A DNA stretch of 10,439 bases from Rhodoferax sp. UBA4409. Lineage in GTDB: Bacteria > Pseudomonadota > Gammaproteobacteria > Burkholderiales > Burkholderiaceae_C. Positions 1 to 7,363 of this stretch are shown piece by piece. Numbering within the stretch: the first letter of the stretch is position 1; the number at the start of each line of letters is the position of its first letter. The position numbers and the translations under genes are program-made. The DNA lies in the NCBI GenBank assembly GCA_002390825.1, contig DGQR01000028.1:799-11237 (forward strand). Direction: 5' to 3'. The notes beneath the pieces were generated by a model. The model searched no databases, was not told the DNA's origin, and worked only from the letters and a program-made list of their open reading frames with translations.

Positions 1-810
1 GGCGGGGTACAGCGTCTTGCCGTCCGGCGACTGGGCCATGGGCTCGAAGCCGCCCGAGCGGCGCACTTCCCATTGCGGCATGGCGTCGGCGGGCAGGTTG
101 GGCAGGCGGCTGTTCAGGTAGTGGTCGGGCGAGCGGTAGGCCTTGCCGTTGACTACCGTCTCGGTCACGCCCAGCACCTTGCCGTTCAGATCGGTCTGCA
201 GGATGTAGGGGCCGAACTCGTCGCCGATCCACAGCGTGTTGCCGATTTTCTGGATCGACTCCACATCGAAATCCACGCCCGTGAGGTAGCGCTTTGCGCT
301 GGCCTCGTTCTGGATGGCGAAGGGCACTTTGCGGTCGGGGTCGTGCAAGAAGGTGGTTTTGAGGCGGGTGACTTCGCCTTTGGCCCAATCGGCTTTGACG
401 TTGTGCACCATCAGCAGTGCGTCTTGCGAGTTGAGCTTGCTGCCGAAGCCGTTGTCGGTCAGGGCCAGAAACTCTGCGTTGCCCAAAGAAACGATGCCCG
501 AGAACCCTTGTACCGACTGGCCCTTGATAGGCAAGGTGCCGCCGGATTTGCGGGGGTGCTTGGCATCGCCCACGAAAGTAACGCCTTCGATGCTGCTCAG
601 CACTTCGGTGCGTTGGCGGTTGGCGGCGTTGAACTTGCCAGCGGTCTCAAAGAAGGGGCCTGCAGCTTTGGGGGCTTCCACGGTGGTGAAGGTCGACAAG
701 GCCGCGTGGCCGGCCAACACGGCGGTCACTTCCGTTTGCGCAGATGCGCTCATGGCAGTCGCTGCCAAGGCGAGTGCCGCAGCGAGACGGGTGGGGGAAA
801 AAGCGATCAT
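1..810 (-). CDS. Secreted phytase-like / esterase-like protein (3' end outside window)
   Basis: The frame is open from ATG at 810 to the left edge: 270 codons with no stop, so the C-terminus is missing. An AGGGAG ribosome site (822-827) lies 11 nt upstream of the ATG. Residues 1-24 form a signal peptide: Arg8, a hydrophobic Ala/Leu stretch and an ASA|Q cleavage site after Ala24, so the product is probably exported to the periplasm or outside. The mature part carries motifs I associate with the 'esterase-like activity of phytase' family (beta-propeller-like Phytase-like domain): LTDNGFG (117-123), GDEFGPY (196-202) and GGFEPMA followed by SPDGKTLYP (253-269). Family members are assumed to hydrolyse phosphate or other esters, but most are uncharacterised, so the substrate is unknown. 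The gene is divergent from yaaA. A weak PHO-box-like sequence lies about 50 bp upstream. The family call is fairly secure; the enzymatic function is not. Confidence 0.85.
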   Translation of the reverse strand, partial: MIAFSPTRLAAALALAATAMSASAQTEVTAVLAGHAALSTFTTVEAPKAAGPFFETAGKFNAANRQRTEVLSSIEGVTFVGDAKHPRKSGGTLPIKGQSVQGFSGIVSLGNAEFLALTDNGFGSKLNSQDALLMVHNVKADWAKGEVTRLKTTFLHDPDRKVPFAIQNEASAKRYLTGVDFDVESIQKIGNTLWIGDEFGPYILQTDLNGKVLGVTETVVNGKAYRSPDHYLNSRLPNLPADAMPQWEVRRSGGFEPMAQSPDGKTLYPA

Positions 811-963
811 GGTGGTCAAGACTCCCTGTTGAAGAAGGCGCCGAGACTAAGCCGCTCATATGAAGAAGCTGTGACGCTTCGGCAGGGCTTGCCACCCGTG
901 CCCTGTGGGCAGCCGGCCTTCGCGATAAACTGGCCGGTCCGCCTCGCGCAGCCCCGAATAGCC
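811..963. promoter_or_regulatory. Divergent intergenic region between the phytase-like gene and yaaA
   Basis: These 153 bp separate two divergent start codons and must hold the promoter of the phytase-like gene and probably that of the yaaA cluster. Visible elements are an inverted repeat CCGGCC (913-918) / GGCCGG (932-937) with a 13-nt AT-richer centre containing GATAAA, and, reading leftward, a degenerate direct repeat resembling a PHO box (860-877). I found no convincing -35/-10 pair for yaaA and no strong ribosome site directly before its ATG. The individual elements are suggestions; only the regulatory nature of the region is reasonably safe. Confidence 0.4.
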
Positions 964-1737
964 ATGTTGTTTTTGATTTCTCCTGCCAAGTCCCTGGACT
1001 ACGACACCCCCCTGAACGGCCAGCCACACACTGCGCCGATGTTCGTGAAGCAGTCGGCGGAGCTTATTGGTCTGCTGCGCGCGTACTCGCCGCAACAAAT
1101 TGCCGAGTTAATGGATCTGAGCGACAAGCTCTCCACCCTCAACGTAGCGCGCTATGAAGCCTGGTCCCCTAAAGCCACCCAGAAGAACGCCCGCCAAGCC
1201 GTGCTGGCATTCAACGGCGATGTGTATGACGGGCTAGACGCCAAGACCCTGGGCGCTGAGGACCTGGCCTGGGCGCAAGACCATTTGTGTATTTTGAGTG
1301 GCCTGTACGGCGTATTGCGCCCGCTGGACCTGATGCAGCCTTACCGGCTCGAGATGGGCACTGGCCTCAAGGGTCCGCACGGCAACAACCTCTACCACTA
1401 CTGGGGCAGCCAGCTCTCGGATTACCTGAACACCCGCCTGAAAGCCGACACCACCCCGGTGGTAGTGAACTTGGCGTCGAACGAGTACTTCAAGTCGGTG
1501 GACCTCAAAGCCCTGAAGGGCCGGGTGGTGGAGTGCGTGTTCCAGGAATACAAAGACGGCAAATACAAAATCATCAGCTTCTTTGCCAAAAAAGCGCGAG
1601 GCCTGATGGCGCGCTACGCGATTGAACACCGCCTGAGCACGCCTGAACAGCTCAAAGGGTTTGACGTGGAGGGCTATGCATTTGCCGCTGAAGAGTCCAC
1701 GCAGGAGCGGTTGGTTTTCAGAAGAAAAAAGGGCTGA
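964..1737 (+). CDS. yaaA: Peroxide stress protein YaaA (UPF0246/DUF328)
   Basis: This 257-residue protein has the usual family length (E. coli YaaA is about 258 aa). Family blocks are visible throughout: LISPAKSLD at the N-terminus (4-12), FNGDVYDGL (83-91), LSGLYGVLRPLD (111-122), YRLEMGT (127-133), NLASNEYFK (169-177) and FFAKKARG (206-213). In E. coli, YaaA is induced by hydrogen peroxide through OxyR, lowers free intracellular iron during oxidative stress and has been described as DNA-binding; it is cytoplasmic. The start is ATG at 964, because LISPAKS is the conserved N-terminus. The same frame stays open far upstream, but that stretch is antisense to the phytase-like gene. Ribosome-site sequence before the ATG is weak. 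The alpha/beta hydrolase gene begins 27 bp downstream, so the two are probably co-transcribed. Confidence 0.95.
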   Translation: MLFLISPAKSLDYDTPLNGQPHTAPMFVKQSAELIGLLRAYSPQQIAELMDLSDKLSTLNVARYEAWSPKATQKNARQAVLAFNGDVYDGLDAKTLGAEDLAWAQDHLCILSGLYGVLRPLDLMQPYRLEMGTGLKGPHGNNLYHYWGSQLSDYLNTRLKADTTPVVVNLASNEYFKSVDLKALKGRVVECVFQEYKDGKYKIISFFAKKARGLMARYAIEHRLSTPEQLKGFDVEGYAFAAEESTQERLVFRRKKG

Positions 1738-1764
1738 GCGCCCGTTGATATTGCGCGAGGAGCT

Positions 1765-2664
1765 ATGAAAATAAGAGCAAACGGTCTAGATATCGAAGTC
1801 GAAGACAGCGCCCAGCGCGACCCCGCCTTTGCCGGCAAACCGGCGGTGCTGCTCATCATGGGGCTGGGTCTGCAGTTGATTGCATGGCCCGCCGATCTGG
1901 TGCAGGGTTTGGAGGCCGCAGGCTACCGCGTGATCCGCTTCGACAACCGCGACGTAGGGCTGAGCAGCCGCATCGAAGAGGGGGGCAAACCCAATATCTT
2001 TTGGGCCAGCTTGCAACACAAGTTCGGCTTTACCCCCGCTGCACCTTACAGCTTGAGCGATATGGCAGCAGATGCGTTGGGTGTCCTCGATGCAGTGGGC
2101 GTGCAAAAGGCCCATGTCGTGGGCATGAGCATGGGCGGAATGATTGCCCAACGCCTGACCCTCGCAGCGCCCCAACGCGTATTGAGCCTTACCAGCATCA
2201 TGAGCAGCAGCAGTGCCAAAGGCCTGCCCGGCCCGGCGCCGGAGGTGTTGCGCGCCATGCTGCGACGCCCTTCGGGTAACAGCAAGGCCGAAATGGTGGA
2301 GCACTCTTTGCGCCTGTTTCAGGCGATCGGCAGCCCCGCCTTCCCCACGCCCGAAGACGATTTGCGGGCGCGGATTGCCCGGGGCGTGGACCGCGCCATG
2401 TACCCGGTGGGCACCTTGCGGCAAATGCTGGCTGTGGTGGCAGATGGTGCGCGCACCGCGCTATTGCCCCGCATCACGGCGCCCACCTTGGTCATCCACG
2501 GCACCGCCGACCCGCTGATACCTTTTGCATGTGGTGAAGACACAGCCCGTCGCATCCCGGGCGCGACCCTCCTGCCTATTGAGGGCATGGGCCATGACCT
2601 GCCCACCGAGCCTGTGCGCCGCATTCTGGCCGCGCTGCTGGCCTACTTTGACCGGAAACATTGA
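1765..2664 (+). CDS. Alpha/beta-fold hydrolase (RdmC/methylesterase-like)
   Basis: This is a 299-residue cytoplasmic hydrolase with no signal peptide. The alpha/beta-hydrolase signature is complete. The oxyanion segment is MGLG (32-35). The nucleophile elbow GMSMG (120-124) contains Ser122. The probable acid is Asp249 in GTADPLIP, and the base is His277 in GMGHD. The block FDNRDVGLSS (59-68) is typical of the subgroup annotated as aclacinomycin methylesterase RdmC-like, but bacterial relatives act on many esters, so the substrate cannot be read from sequence. A cap region lies around residues 150-225. GAGGAG (1757-1762) is a good ribosome site just before the ATG. The gene follows yaaA by 27 bp and its TGA abuts the queF ATG, placing it in the middle of a likely three-gene operon. 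The fold call is certain; the physiological role is unknown. Confidence 0.9.
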   Translation: MKIRANGLDIEVEDSAQRDPAFAGKPAVLLIMGLGLQLIAWPADLVQGLEAAGYRVIRFDNRDVGLSSRIEEGGKPNIFWASLQHKFGFTPAAPYSLSDMAADALGVLDAVGVQKAHVVGMSMGGMIAQRLTLAAPQRVLSLTSIMSSSSAKGLPGPAPEVLRAMLRRPSGNSKAEMVEHSLRLFQAIGSPAFPTPEDDLRARIARGVDRAMYPVGTLRQMLAVVADGARTALLPRITAPTLVIHGTADPLIPFACGEDTARRIPGATLLPIEGMGHDLPTEPVRRILAALLAYFDRKH

Positions 2665-3510
2665 ATGAACACCCCTGAGCAATCCCAACTTGGCAAATCT
2701 TCGGCGTATGTCGATCAGTACGACGCTTCGCTGTTGTTTCCTATTCCCCGTGCGGGCAAACGCGCGGAGATCGGCATTACCGGTGCCGCCCCATTTTTCG
2801 GCGCCGACATGTGGACGGCGTTTGAGCTGAGCTGGCTCAACCTGCGCGGCAAGCCCCAGGTCGCGCTGGCGCACTTCACCATCCCCGCTGAGACGCCCAA
2901 CATCATCGAAAGCAAATCTTTCAAGCTTTATCTCAACAGCTTCAACAACACCCGCTTTGCCGATGCCTCCGAGGTGCTGGCCCGTTTGCGGGCGGATATT
3001 GCGGAAGCGGCGTGGCGGGGCGGCCCGGTGCAATCGGTTGGGGTGCGCTTGATTGCTGCCGAGCAATTCGACCGTGAGCCGGTGTACGAGCTGGATGGCC
3101 TGAGCCTGGATCGCCTGGATGTGGAGTGCACCCACTACCAGCCCGCGCCTGAACTGCTGGTCACGGCCCCAGCGGCAGAAGGCATGGTGACCGAGGTGCT
3201 GGTGAGCAACCTGCTCAAAAGCAACTGCCTGGTGACCGGCCAGCCCGATTGGGGCAGTGTGCAGATCAGCTACACCGGTTTGCAGATCCAGCAGGAAGGC
3301 TTGTTGCAGTATCTGGTGAGTTTTCGCAACCACAACGAGTTCCACGAACAATGCGTGGAGCGCATCTTTATGGACATCTGGGCCCGCTGCAAACCCGCCA
3401 AGTTGACCGTGTATGCGCGCTACACCCGCCGTGGCGGGCTGGATATCAACCCCCTGCGCACCAGCCACCCGCAAGCTTTGCCGGGCAACACCCGCACCGC
3501 CCGACAATAA
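2665..3510 (+). CDS. queF: NADPH-dependent 7-cyano-7-deazaguanine (preQ0) reductase, bimodular QueF
   Basis: QueF reduces the nitrile of preQ0 to the primary amine preQ1 with two NADPH, in the queuosine tRNA-modification pathway in the cytoplasm. At 281 residues this is the long two-module (E. coli type) form; the E. coli protein has 282. The QueF motif ESKSFKLYLNSFN spans 82-94. The catalytic Cys188 lies in KSNCLVTGQPDWG with Asp195 (E. coli Cys190/Asp197), and the FHE substrate-binding residues are at 226-228 (E. coli His229/Glu230). The constant offset of two residues supports both the identity and the start codon. The ATG directly follows the TGA of the hydrolase gene with no gap and only a weak ribosome site, which suggests translational coupling. 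No other queuosine gene and no preQ1 riboswitch is visible here. Confidence 0.97.
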   Translation: MNTPEQSQLGKSSAYVDQYDASLLFPIPRAGKRAEIGITGAAPFFGADMWTAFELSWLNLRGKPQVALAHFTIPAETPNIIESKSFKLYLNSFNNTRFADASEVLARLRADIAEAAWRGGPVQSVGVRLIAAEQFDREPVYELDGLSLDRLDVECTHYQPAPELLVTAPAAEGMVTEVLVSNLLKSNCLVTGQPDWGSVQISYTGLQIQQEGLLQYLVSFRNHNEFHEQCVERIFMDIWARCKPAKLTVYARYTRRGGLDINPLRTSHPQALPGNTRTARQ

Positions 3511-3568
3511 ATTTGCTATAAAAAATATAGCTACCTGTGCAGTATTTATGAGCGCTAAAGGCTGATTT
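3511..3568. repeat. AT-rich palindromic intergenic repeat (Comamonadaceae-type)
   Basis: The convergent gap holds a perfect hairpin, GCTATA (3515-3520), loop AAAAA, TATAGC (3526-3531). It is followed by a partly decayed GTGC...GAGCGCTA segment and then AAAGGCTGATTT. From memory this matches a dispersed repeat common between genes in Acidovorax, Rhodoferax and Polaromonas (TTTGCTAT...ATAGCTGC...AGCGCTAGAGGC pattern); copy number in this genome cannot be checked here. It is much more AT-rich than its surroundings. It lies between the stops of queF and the facing GGDEF-EAL gene and could serve as a weak two-way terminator, although no strong T-run follows the stem. The right end overlaps the last codons and TAG stop of the leftward gene. 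Confidence 0.6.
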
Positions 3569-6206
3569 CTTCAGCATGTAGCGCTTTGATGAATTCAGGG
3601 GCTGGGAGCGGTGGCCCGAACAAAAAGCCCTGTTTCAGGTGGCAGCCATGGGCGGAGAGGAAGTCGCGCTGGGCTTCTGTTTCCACCCCCTCGGCCAGCA
3701 CTTCGAGCCCGAGGTTGTTGCCCATGCCGATGATGGTCTGGATGATGATCGAGTCGGTCGACTGCGAGCCGATATTCCGCACAAAAGACTGGTCGATCTT
3801 GAGCTGGTCCAGCGGCAGGCGTGTCAGGTAAGAAAGCGAGGAGTGGCCAGTCCCGAAGTCATCCATCGAGAACCGCACCCCTAGGGTTTTGAGCGCGTTC
3901 ATTCTCTGGATCGTGTCTTCCACGTTGTCCAGCACCAGGCTTTCTGTCAGCTCCAACTTCAAAAGGTCGGCCCGTGCGCCGGTCGCGCGCAAGATCCTGG
4001 CCATCCGGTCTACAAAATCCGCTTGCCGGAACTGGCGGGCGCTGACGTTGACCGAGAGCTGCAGGTCCCGGCTCCGGGGCTGGCGCTGCCACATGGCCAG
4101 TTGCGTACAGGCTTGCTCCAGCACCCATTGACCCATGGGCAGGATGAGGCCGGTTTCTTCCGCGAGCCCGATGAACTGCCCGGGCAGCACCAAGCCGTTA
4201 TCCAGATGGTGCCAGCGGACGAGGGCCTCGGCACCCACGACTTGGCCCTCTTCATTCACCTGCTGCTGGTAATAAAGCTCGAAATGTTGATCGTCCAGGC
4301 TCTTGCGCAGATCGACTTCCAGGCGGGCACGGGCCTCGATGGCGGTCAGCATGCCGGGGTCAAAGAAACAGAATGCGTTGCGCCCGTTGTTTTTGACCTG
4401 GTACATCGCGATATCCGCTTGCTTGAGCAGCTCTGCGGCGTCTTGCGCGGTGTCCCCGAACAAAGTGGCCCCCAGGCTGCAGGAGCTCCTGTGTTGCTTG
4501 TCCCCCAGCTCAAAAGGCTCGGCCATCGCTCGCAAAATGTTGTCACCCACCAGGCGGGCTTGGCGCGCGGCTTCCAGGGTGTCGGGGCTCAGGTCCAGCA
4601 GCATGACAACAAACTCGTCGCCGCCCAGCCGGGCGACGGTGTCGCCCTCGCGGACACAGGCTTTGATGCGCACGGCAACCTGCTGCAGCAGCATGTCTCC
4701 CACGTCGTGGCCGCAGGTGTCATTCAGGGTTTTGAAGTGGTCCAGGTCCATGAACAACAAGGCGCCACGCCGGCCACTGCGCACGCTGGTGGTCAGCGCC
4801 TGCTGCAAACGGTCTGACAGCAAGCGGCGGTTGGGCAGGCTCGTGAGAGGATCAAAAAACGCGAGTTGCTCAATTTCCGCGCTGGCGCGCCGCAAGCGGG
4901 TCACATCCTGGTAGGTGATGACAACGCCACCACCGGGGGTGGGTCGTTCGGTAATCTCAATGATCCGGCCGTTGGGGAACTCCCGTTCATGGTTTTGCAC
5001 CCCGTGTTGCAGCAACTCCATGCGCGTGGTGACCCATTGCTGCAAGGTCTCGCGGGGCACATCGCCCAGGGTTTCGACGGCGGTGACCATCAGCAGAGCT
5101 TCAAACGAGTGCCCCACCCGGATGTGCGGCGCTTGCCACGGGTAGATTTCCAGGTAACGCCGGTTCCAGGTGATGACCTTGCGCTCGGCATCCAGCAGCA
5201 AAAAGCCGCTTTCCATCGATTCCAGCGCCTGGTCTGTGGTGGCTTTGGCATGGCTGATTGAGCGCTGGGCGCGCCCCATGCTCTGTACATAACGCAAGCC
5301 CGCGTAGCCGGCAGCCGCAATCATCAGGCTGAAAAGCAGGCTCAGCATGCCGATCAGCCGTGCCTGAAAAGTCCACTCTTCCAGCGCCGTGTCCATCGGG
5401 ATGCTGGCCGTGATGAGCAGGTCGTTGTAGAGCATAGGCCGTGAAGCGACCAGGGCGGGTCGGTTCTGGATGCGTGAAGGCATGGTCTGTACTGCAAACT
5501 GCGACTGGGGGCTCATCACCGGGCTCAAGGCAAGGCCGCTCAAGGACTCCTGAGGCGGCACACTGGCGAGCAGGTAGCCGTTGCTGCGTTCGATCGTGGC
5601 TTCGAGTTGGCTGATGTCCGCCCCTTGTACCAGCACCGTCGTCAACAGGTTGACCGGAACCTCGGCAATCGCCAACAGCTTGCTGCCATCGGCCAAGGAC
5701 AGATGGCGGGCAAACAGCAGCACCATTTCGGCACTGCTGGGGCTCAAGAGTGGCCGGCTGATCACCAGCATGGAGATGGGGGGGCTGAGTGCTTCGTTGA
5801 GAAAGCCCTCGGGTATTTCCAGCGGCGCATCCGGCGCCGGGCTGCTGGAGCTCGCCAGAACCGTGCCTTGTGCATCGACGAGCCAGACATTGCGTACCAG
5901 CAGATTCTGGCGGGTCGCACCTTGAATCAATTTGCCTGCCAACGGGCCTTCCAGCCAATCGGCTTGCATGTTCTCCAGACCCAGCAAACTGCCCATGCTC
6001 GCCAGCAGCACATCAATGCCCAGCAGGCTCCGGTTCACCGCGGCTTGGGCACCGGTCACAAAGCGGGTCGCCTGGGCTTGGGCTTCGGCGACGGCATTTT
6101 TGTGCAAATCACGGATCAGGACTGTGCTGGCCGCCAGAATCGCAAATATCAGCAGGGCGGTGACCGCCACCAAGGCATGGTGGACCTTGAACGTGAATTT
6201 AGCCAT
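3555..6206 (-). CDS. Membrane-anchored sensor PAS-GGDEF-EAL protein (c-di-GMP cyclase/phosphodiesterase)
   Basis: This 883-residue inner-membrane protein should make and/or degrade c-di-GMP. Order: transmembrane helix 1 (about 10-32); periplasmic sensor of about 250 residues (35-280), probably Cache/PDC-like from NVWLVDAQGTVLAS (106-119) and IERSNGYLLASVP (205-217); transmembrane helix 2 (about 283-306); PAS (about 322-437); GGDEF (about 448-615); EAL (about 625-876). GGDEF is intact at 528-532 with inhibitory RxxD at 519-522. EAL is intact at 660-662 with Asn720, Glu752, Asp782/Asp783, Lys803, Glu839 and Gln859. I chose ATG 6206: it shares one base with the stop of the solute-binding gene (TGATG), and MAKF directly precedes the membrane helix. 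A longer start at 6299 would overlap that gene by 94 bases. The last residues and TAG lie in the palindromic repeat. Net activity cannot be predicted. Confidence 0.93.
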   Translation of the reverse strand: MAKFTFKVHHALVAVTALLIFAILAASTVLIRDLHKNAVAEAQAQATRFVTGAQAAVNRSLLGIDVLLASMGSLLGLENMQADWLEGPLAGKLIQGATRQNLLVRNVWLVDAQGTVLASSSSPAPDAPLEIPEGFLNEALSPPISMLVISRPLLSPSSAEMVLLFARHLSLADGSKLLAIAEVPVNLLTTVLVQGADISQLEATIERSNGYLLASVPPQESLSGLALSPVMSPQSQFAVQTMPSRIQNRPALVASRPMLYNDLLITASIPMDTALEEWTFQARLIGMLSLLFSLMIAAAGYAGLRYVQSMGRAQRSISHAKATTDQALESMESGFLLLDAERKVITWNRRYLEIYPWQAPHIRVGHSFEALLMVTAVETLGDVPRETLQQWVTTRMELLQHGVQNHEREFPNGRIIEITERPTPGGGVVITYQDVTRLRRASAEIEQLAFFDPLTSLPNRRLLSDRLQQALTTSVRSGRRGALLFMDLDHFKTLNDTCGHDVGDMLLQQVAVRIKACVREGDTVARLGGDEFVVMLLDLSPDTLEAARQARLVGDNILRAMAEPFELGDKQHRSSCSLGATLFGDTAQDAAELLKQADIAMYQVKNNGRNAFCFFDPGMLTAIEARARLEVDLRKSLDDQHFELYYQQQVNEEGQVVGAEALVRWHHLDNGLVLPGQFIGLAEETGLILPMGQWVLEQACTQLAMWQRQPRSRDLQLSVNVSARQFRQADFVDRMARILRATGARADLLKLELTESLVLDNVEDTIQRMNALKTLGVRFSMDDFGTGHSSLSYLTRLPLDQLKIDQSFVRNIGSQSTDSIIIQTIIGMGNNLGLEVLAEGVETEAQRDFLSAHGCHLKQGFLFGPPLPAPEFIKALHAEEISL

Positions 6207-7300
6207 CAGCGGCTGTTCGGTAGGGGCATGTCGCTGGGCACCGATCCGATGGTGCTGTCCCACATTTCGCGGCAGTGCTGATTGCAGCGTTGTTGCCAAC
6301 GAGGCAAGACGGTGGTTTTGACGAGCTCCCTGACGAGCTTGATGTCGTCGGGGCTGGGGTTGATCTGGGTCATTTTGCCGGGGCGGCCGTGCTCGCAGTT
6401 GGAGTCGCCGCGGTTGCAGGCGAGCCCGTCTGCTGTCTCGCGTTCACTGGCATTCCAGATATTGGTTTCCAGCCTTGCGAGCTCTTTTCTCAGGAGCGCT
6501 TTCAGGTCAGAGGGCAGCGCATTCCAGGCAGTCGTATTGGCACCAAAAACGGCCAGTCCCCACGTAAACGGCAGGTTGTACATGTGGCTGGTGATCTCAT
6601 GCAGGCCGATGGTGTTGCCCGACATGGTGCCGGTGATGGCGCATTCGGTGTTGCCGGATTGCAGGTGCGCCAGCATTTGCCCGAACCCGACCAAAACCGG
6701 CACACCCCCCAAGCCTTGAATCAGGTCTGCCTGGCTGGGCGAGGAGACGCGGATACGCCGTTTCTCCAACTCGCGGAGGCTGGCCAAGGGCTTTTTACAG
6801 AACAAGATTTGGGCCGGATAGGTGTAAACCGCCAGGACTTCGATACCGTGTTTTTCGCGCAGTGTTTTTTGCAGGATGGGGCGGAAACTTGCCACATGCC
6901 GTTTCAGACTGGCCATGTCCGGATTCAAGCCCGACAGATCCATGGCGCCCAGCATGGGGTGTTGTGCGGATGCCGGGCCCAGCATCGCGGTGCCGAAGGG
7001 AATGACCCCCAGCGACATCAAGCGCAGCATTTCCTCGGCAGGAATGCCTGAGCGGTCGAAGGGCGCAATGTCAGCGCTGTACTTGCCGCCACTCAGGCGC
7101 GCCAGCTCTTGCGACCAAAACGGCTCTTCATGTTGAACGTATTGGTTCACGCCGGCCAGCCCGCCGACGATCCTGAGCTTGAGCGGGGTAGATGCGTGAG
7201 TGGTCACAGGCAACAAGGCCAATGCCAGCCCGAGGCAGGTCAAGACCGCCCGGCCCAGCACCCATGCGGCGCGGCGGCACAACTCAGCGTGTAGCGTCAA
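6206..7300 (-). CDS. TRAP-type (DctP-like) periplasmic solute-binding protein
   Basis: This 364-residue protein has a signal peptide (Arg-rich start, hydrophobic 15-32, probable THA|S cleavage after Ala36), so it should be periplasmic. The body resembles TRAP transporter substrate-binding proteins: LKLRIVGGLAG opening the mature domain, MLGPASAQHPMLGAMDL (106-122), and RRIRVSSPSQADLIQGLGG (181-199). Arg184 there is at the place of the family arginine that normally clamps a carboxylate ligand. The start is TTG at 7300, supported by AAGGAG (7308-7313) 7 nt upstream. No TRAP membrane subunit (DctQ/DctM) is present; instead the stop overlaps the start of a transmembrane GGDEF-EAL gene. The C-terminal third is unusual, with Cys295, Cys302, Cys339 and Cys343 around a polar loop, possibly forming disulfides. 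I infer a sensory rather than transport role. The ligand is unknown. Confidence 0.82.
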   Translation of the reverse strand: MTLHAELCRRAAWVLGRAVLTCLGLALALLPVTTHASTPLKLRIVGGLAGVNQYVQHEEPFWSQELARLSGGKYSADIAPFDRSGIPAEEMLRLMSLGVIPFGTAMLGPASAQHPMLGAMDLSGLNPDMASLKRHVASFRPILQKTLREKHGIEVLAVYTYPAQILFCKKPLASLRELEKRRIRVSSPSQADLIQGLGGVPVLVGFGQMLAHLQSGNTECAITGTMSGNTIGLHEITSHMYNLPFTWGLAVFGANTTAWNALPSDLKALLRKELARLETNIWNASERETADGLACNRGDSNCEHGRPGKMTQINPSPDDIKLVRELVKTTVLPRWQQRCNQHCREMWDSTIGSVPSDMPLPNSR

Positions 7301-7307
7301 GGGTGTA

Positions 7308-7313
7308 CTCCTT
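7308..7313 (-). promoter_or_regulatory. Ribosome binding site deciding the TTG start of the solute-binding protein
   Basis: On the minus strand AAGGAG lies 7 nt upstream of TTG at 7300-7298. No ATG suits the N-terminus; the next candidates (TTG at codon 7, GTG at codon 14) lack such a site and would shorten the signal peptide. The 63-bp gap to the upstream gene (7301-7363) shows no clear terminator, so read-through transcription from upstream is plausible. Confidence 0.7.
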
Positions 7314-7363
7314 CAATTCAGTTGAGGCAAGGTGACACCGAAGCGGCTTTATGTGAGCTTTCA

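Noticed and set aside
73..963. Upstream extension of the yaaA frame, open from an ATG at 73
   Set aside because: The extension is antisense to a signal-peptide-bearing family protein with its own ribosome site, and the conserved YaaA N-terminus begins at 964. The open frame is a by-product of high GC.
2461..3507. Minus-strand open frame of 348 codons over queF and the end of the hydrolase gene
   Set aside because: It is antisense to QueF, whose catalytic residues are all in place, and it spans two genes on the opposite strand.
3515..3531. GCTATA/TATAGC hairpin as a strong intrinsic terminator
   Set aside because: The stem is short and AT-rich and no T-run follows on either strand, so it is better described as part of a dispersed repeat.
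4023..4817. Plus-strand open frame opposite the membrane GGDEF-EAL gene, and similar ones around 5607-6281 and 6275-7051
   Set aside because: They lie antisense to well-supported coding sequence, show no family motif and carry the composition expected of shadow frames.
6207..6299. Longer N-terminus for the membrane GGDEF-EAL protein starting at 6299
   Set aside because: It would overlap the solute-binding gene by 94 bases and put a polar 31-residue stretch before the membrane helix; the TGATG junction at 6206 explains the start better.
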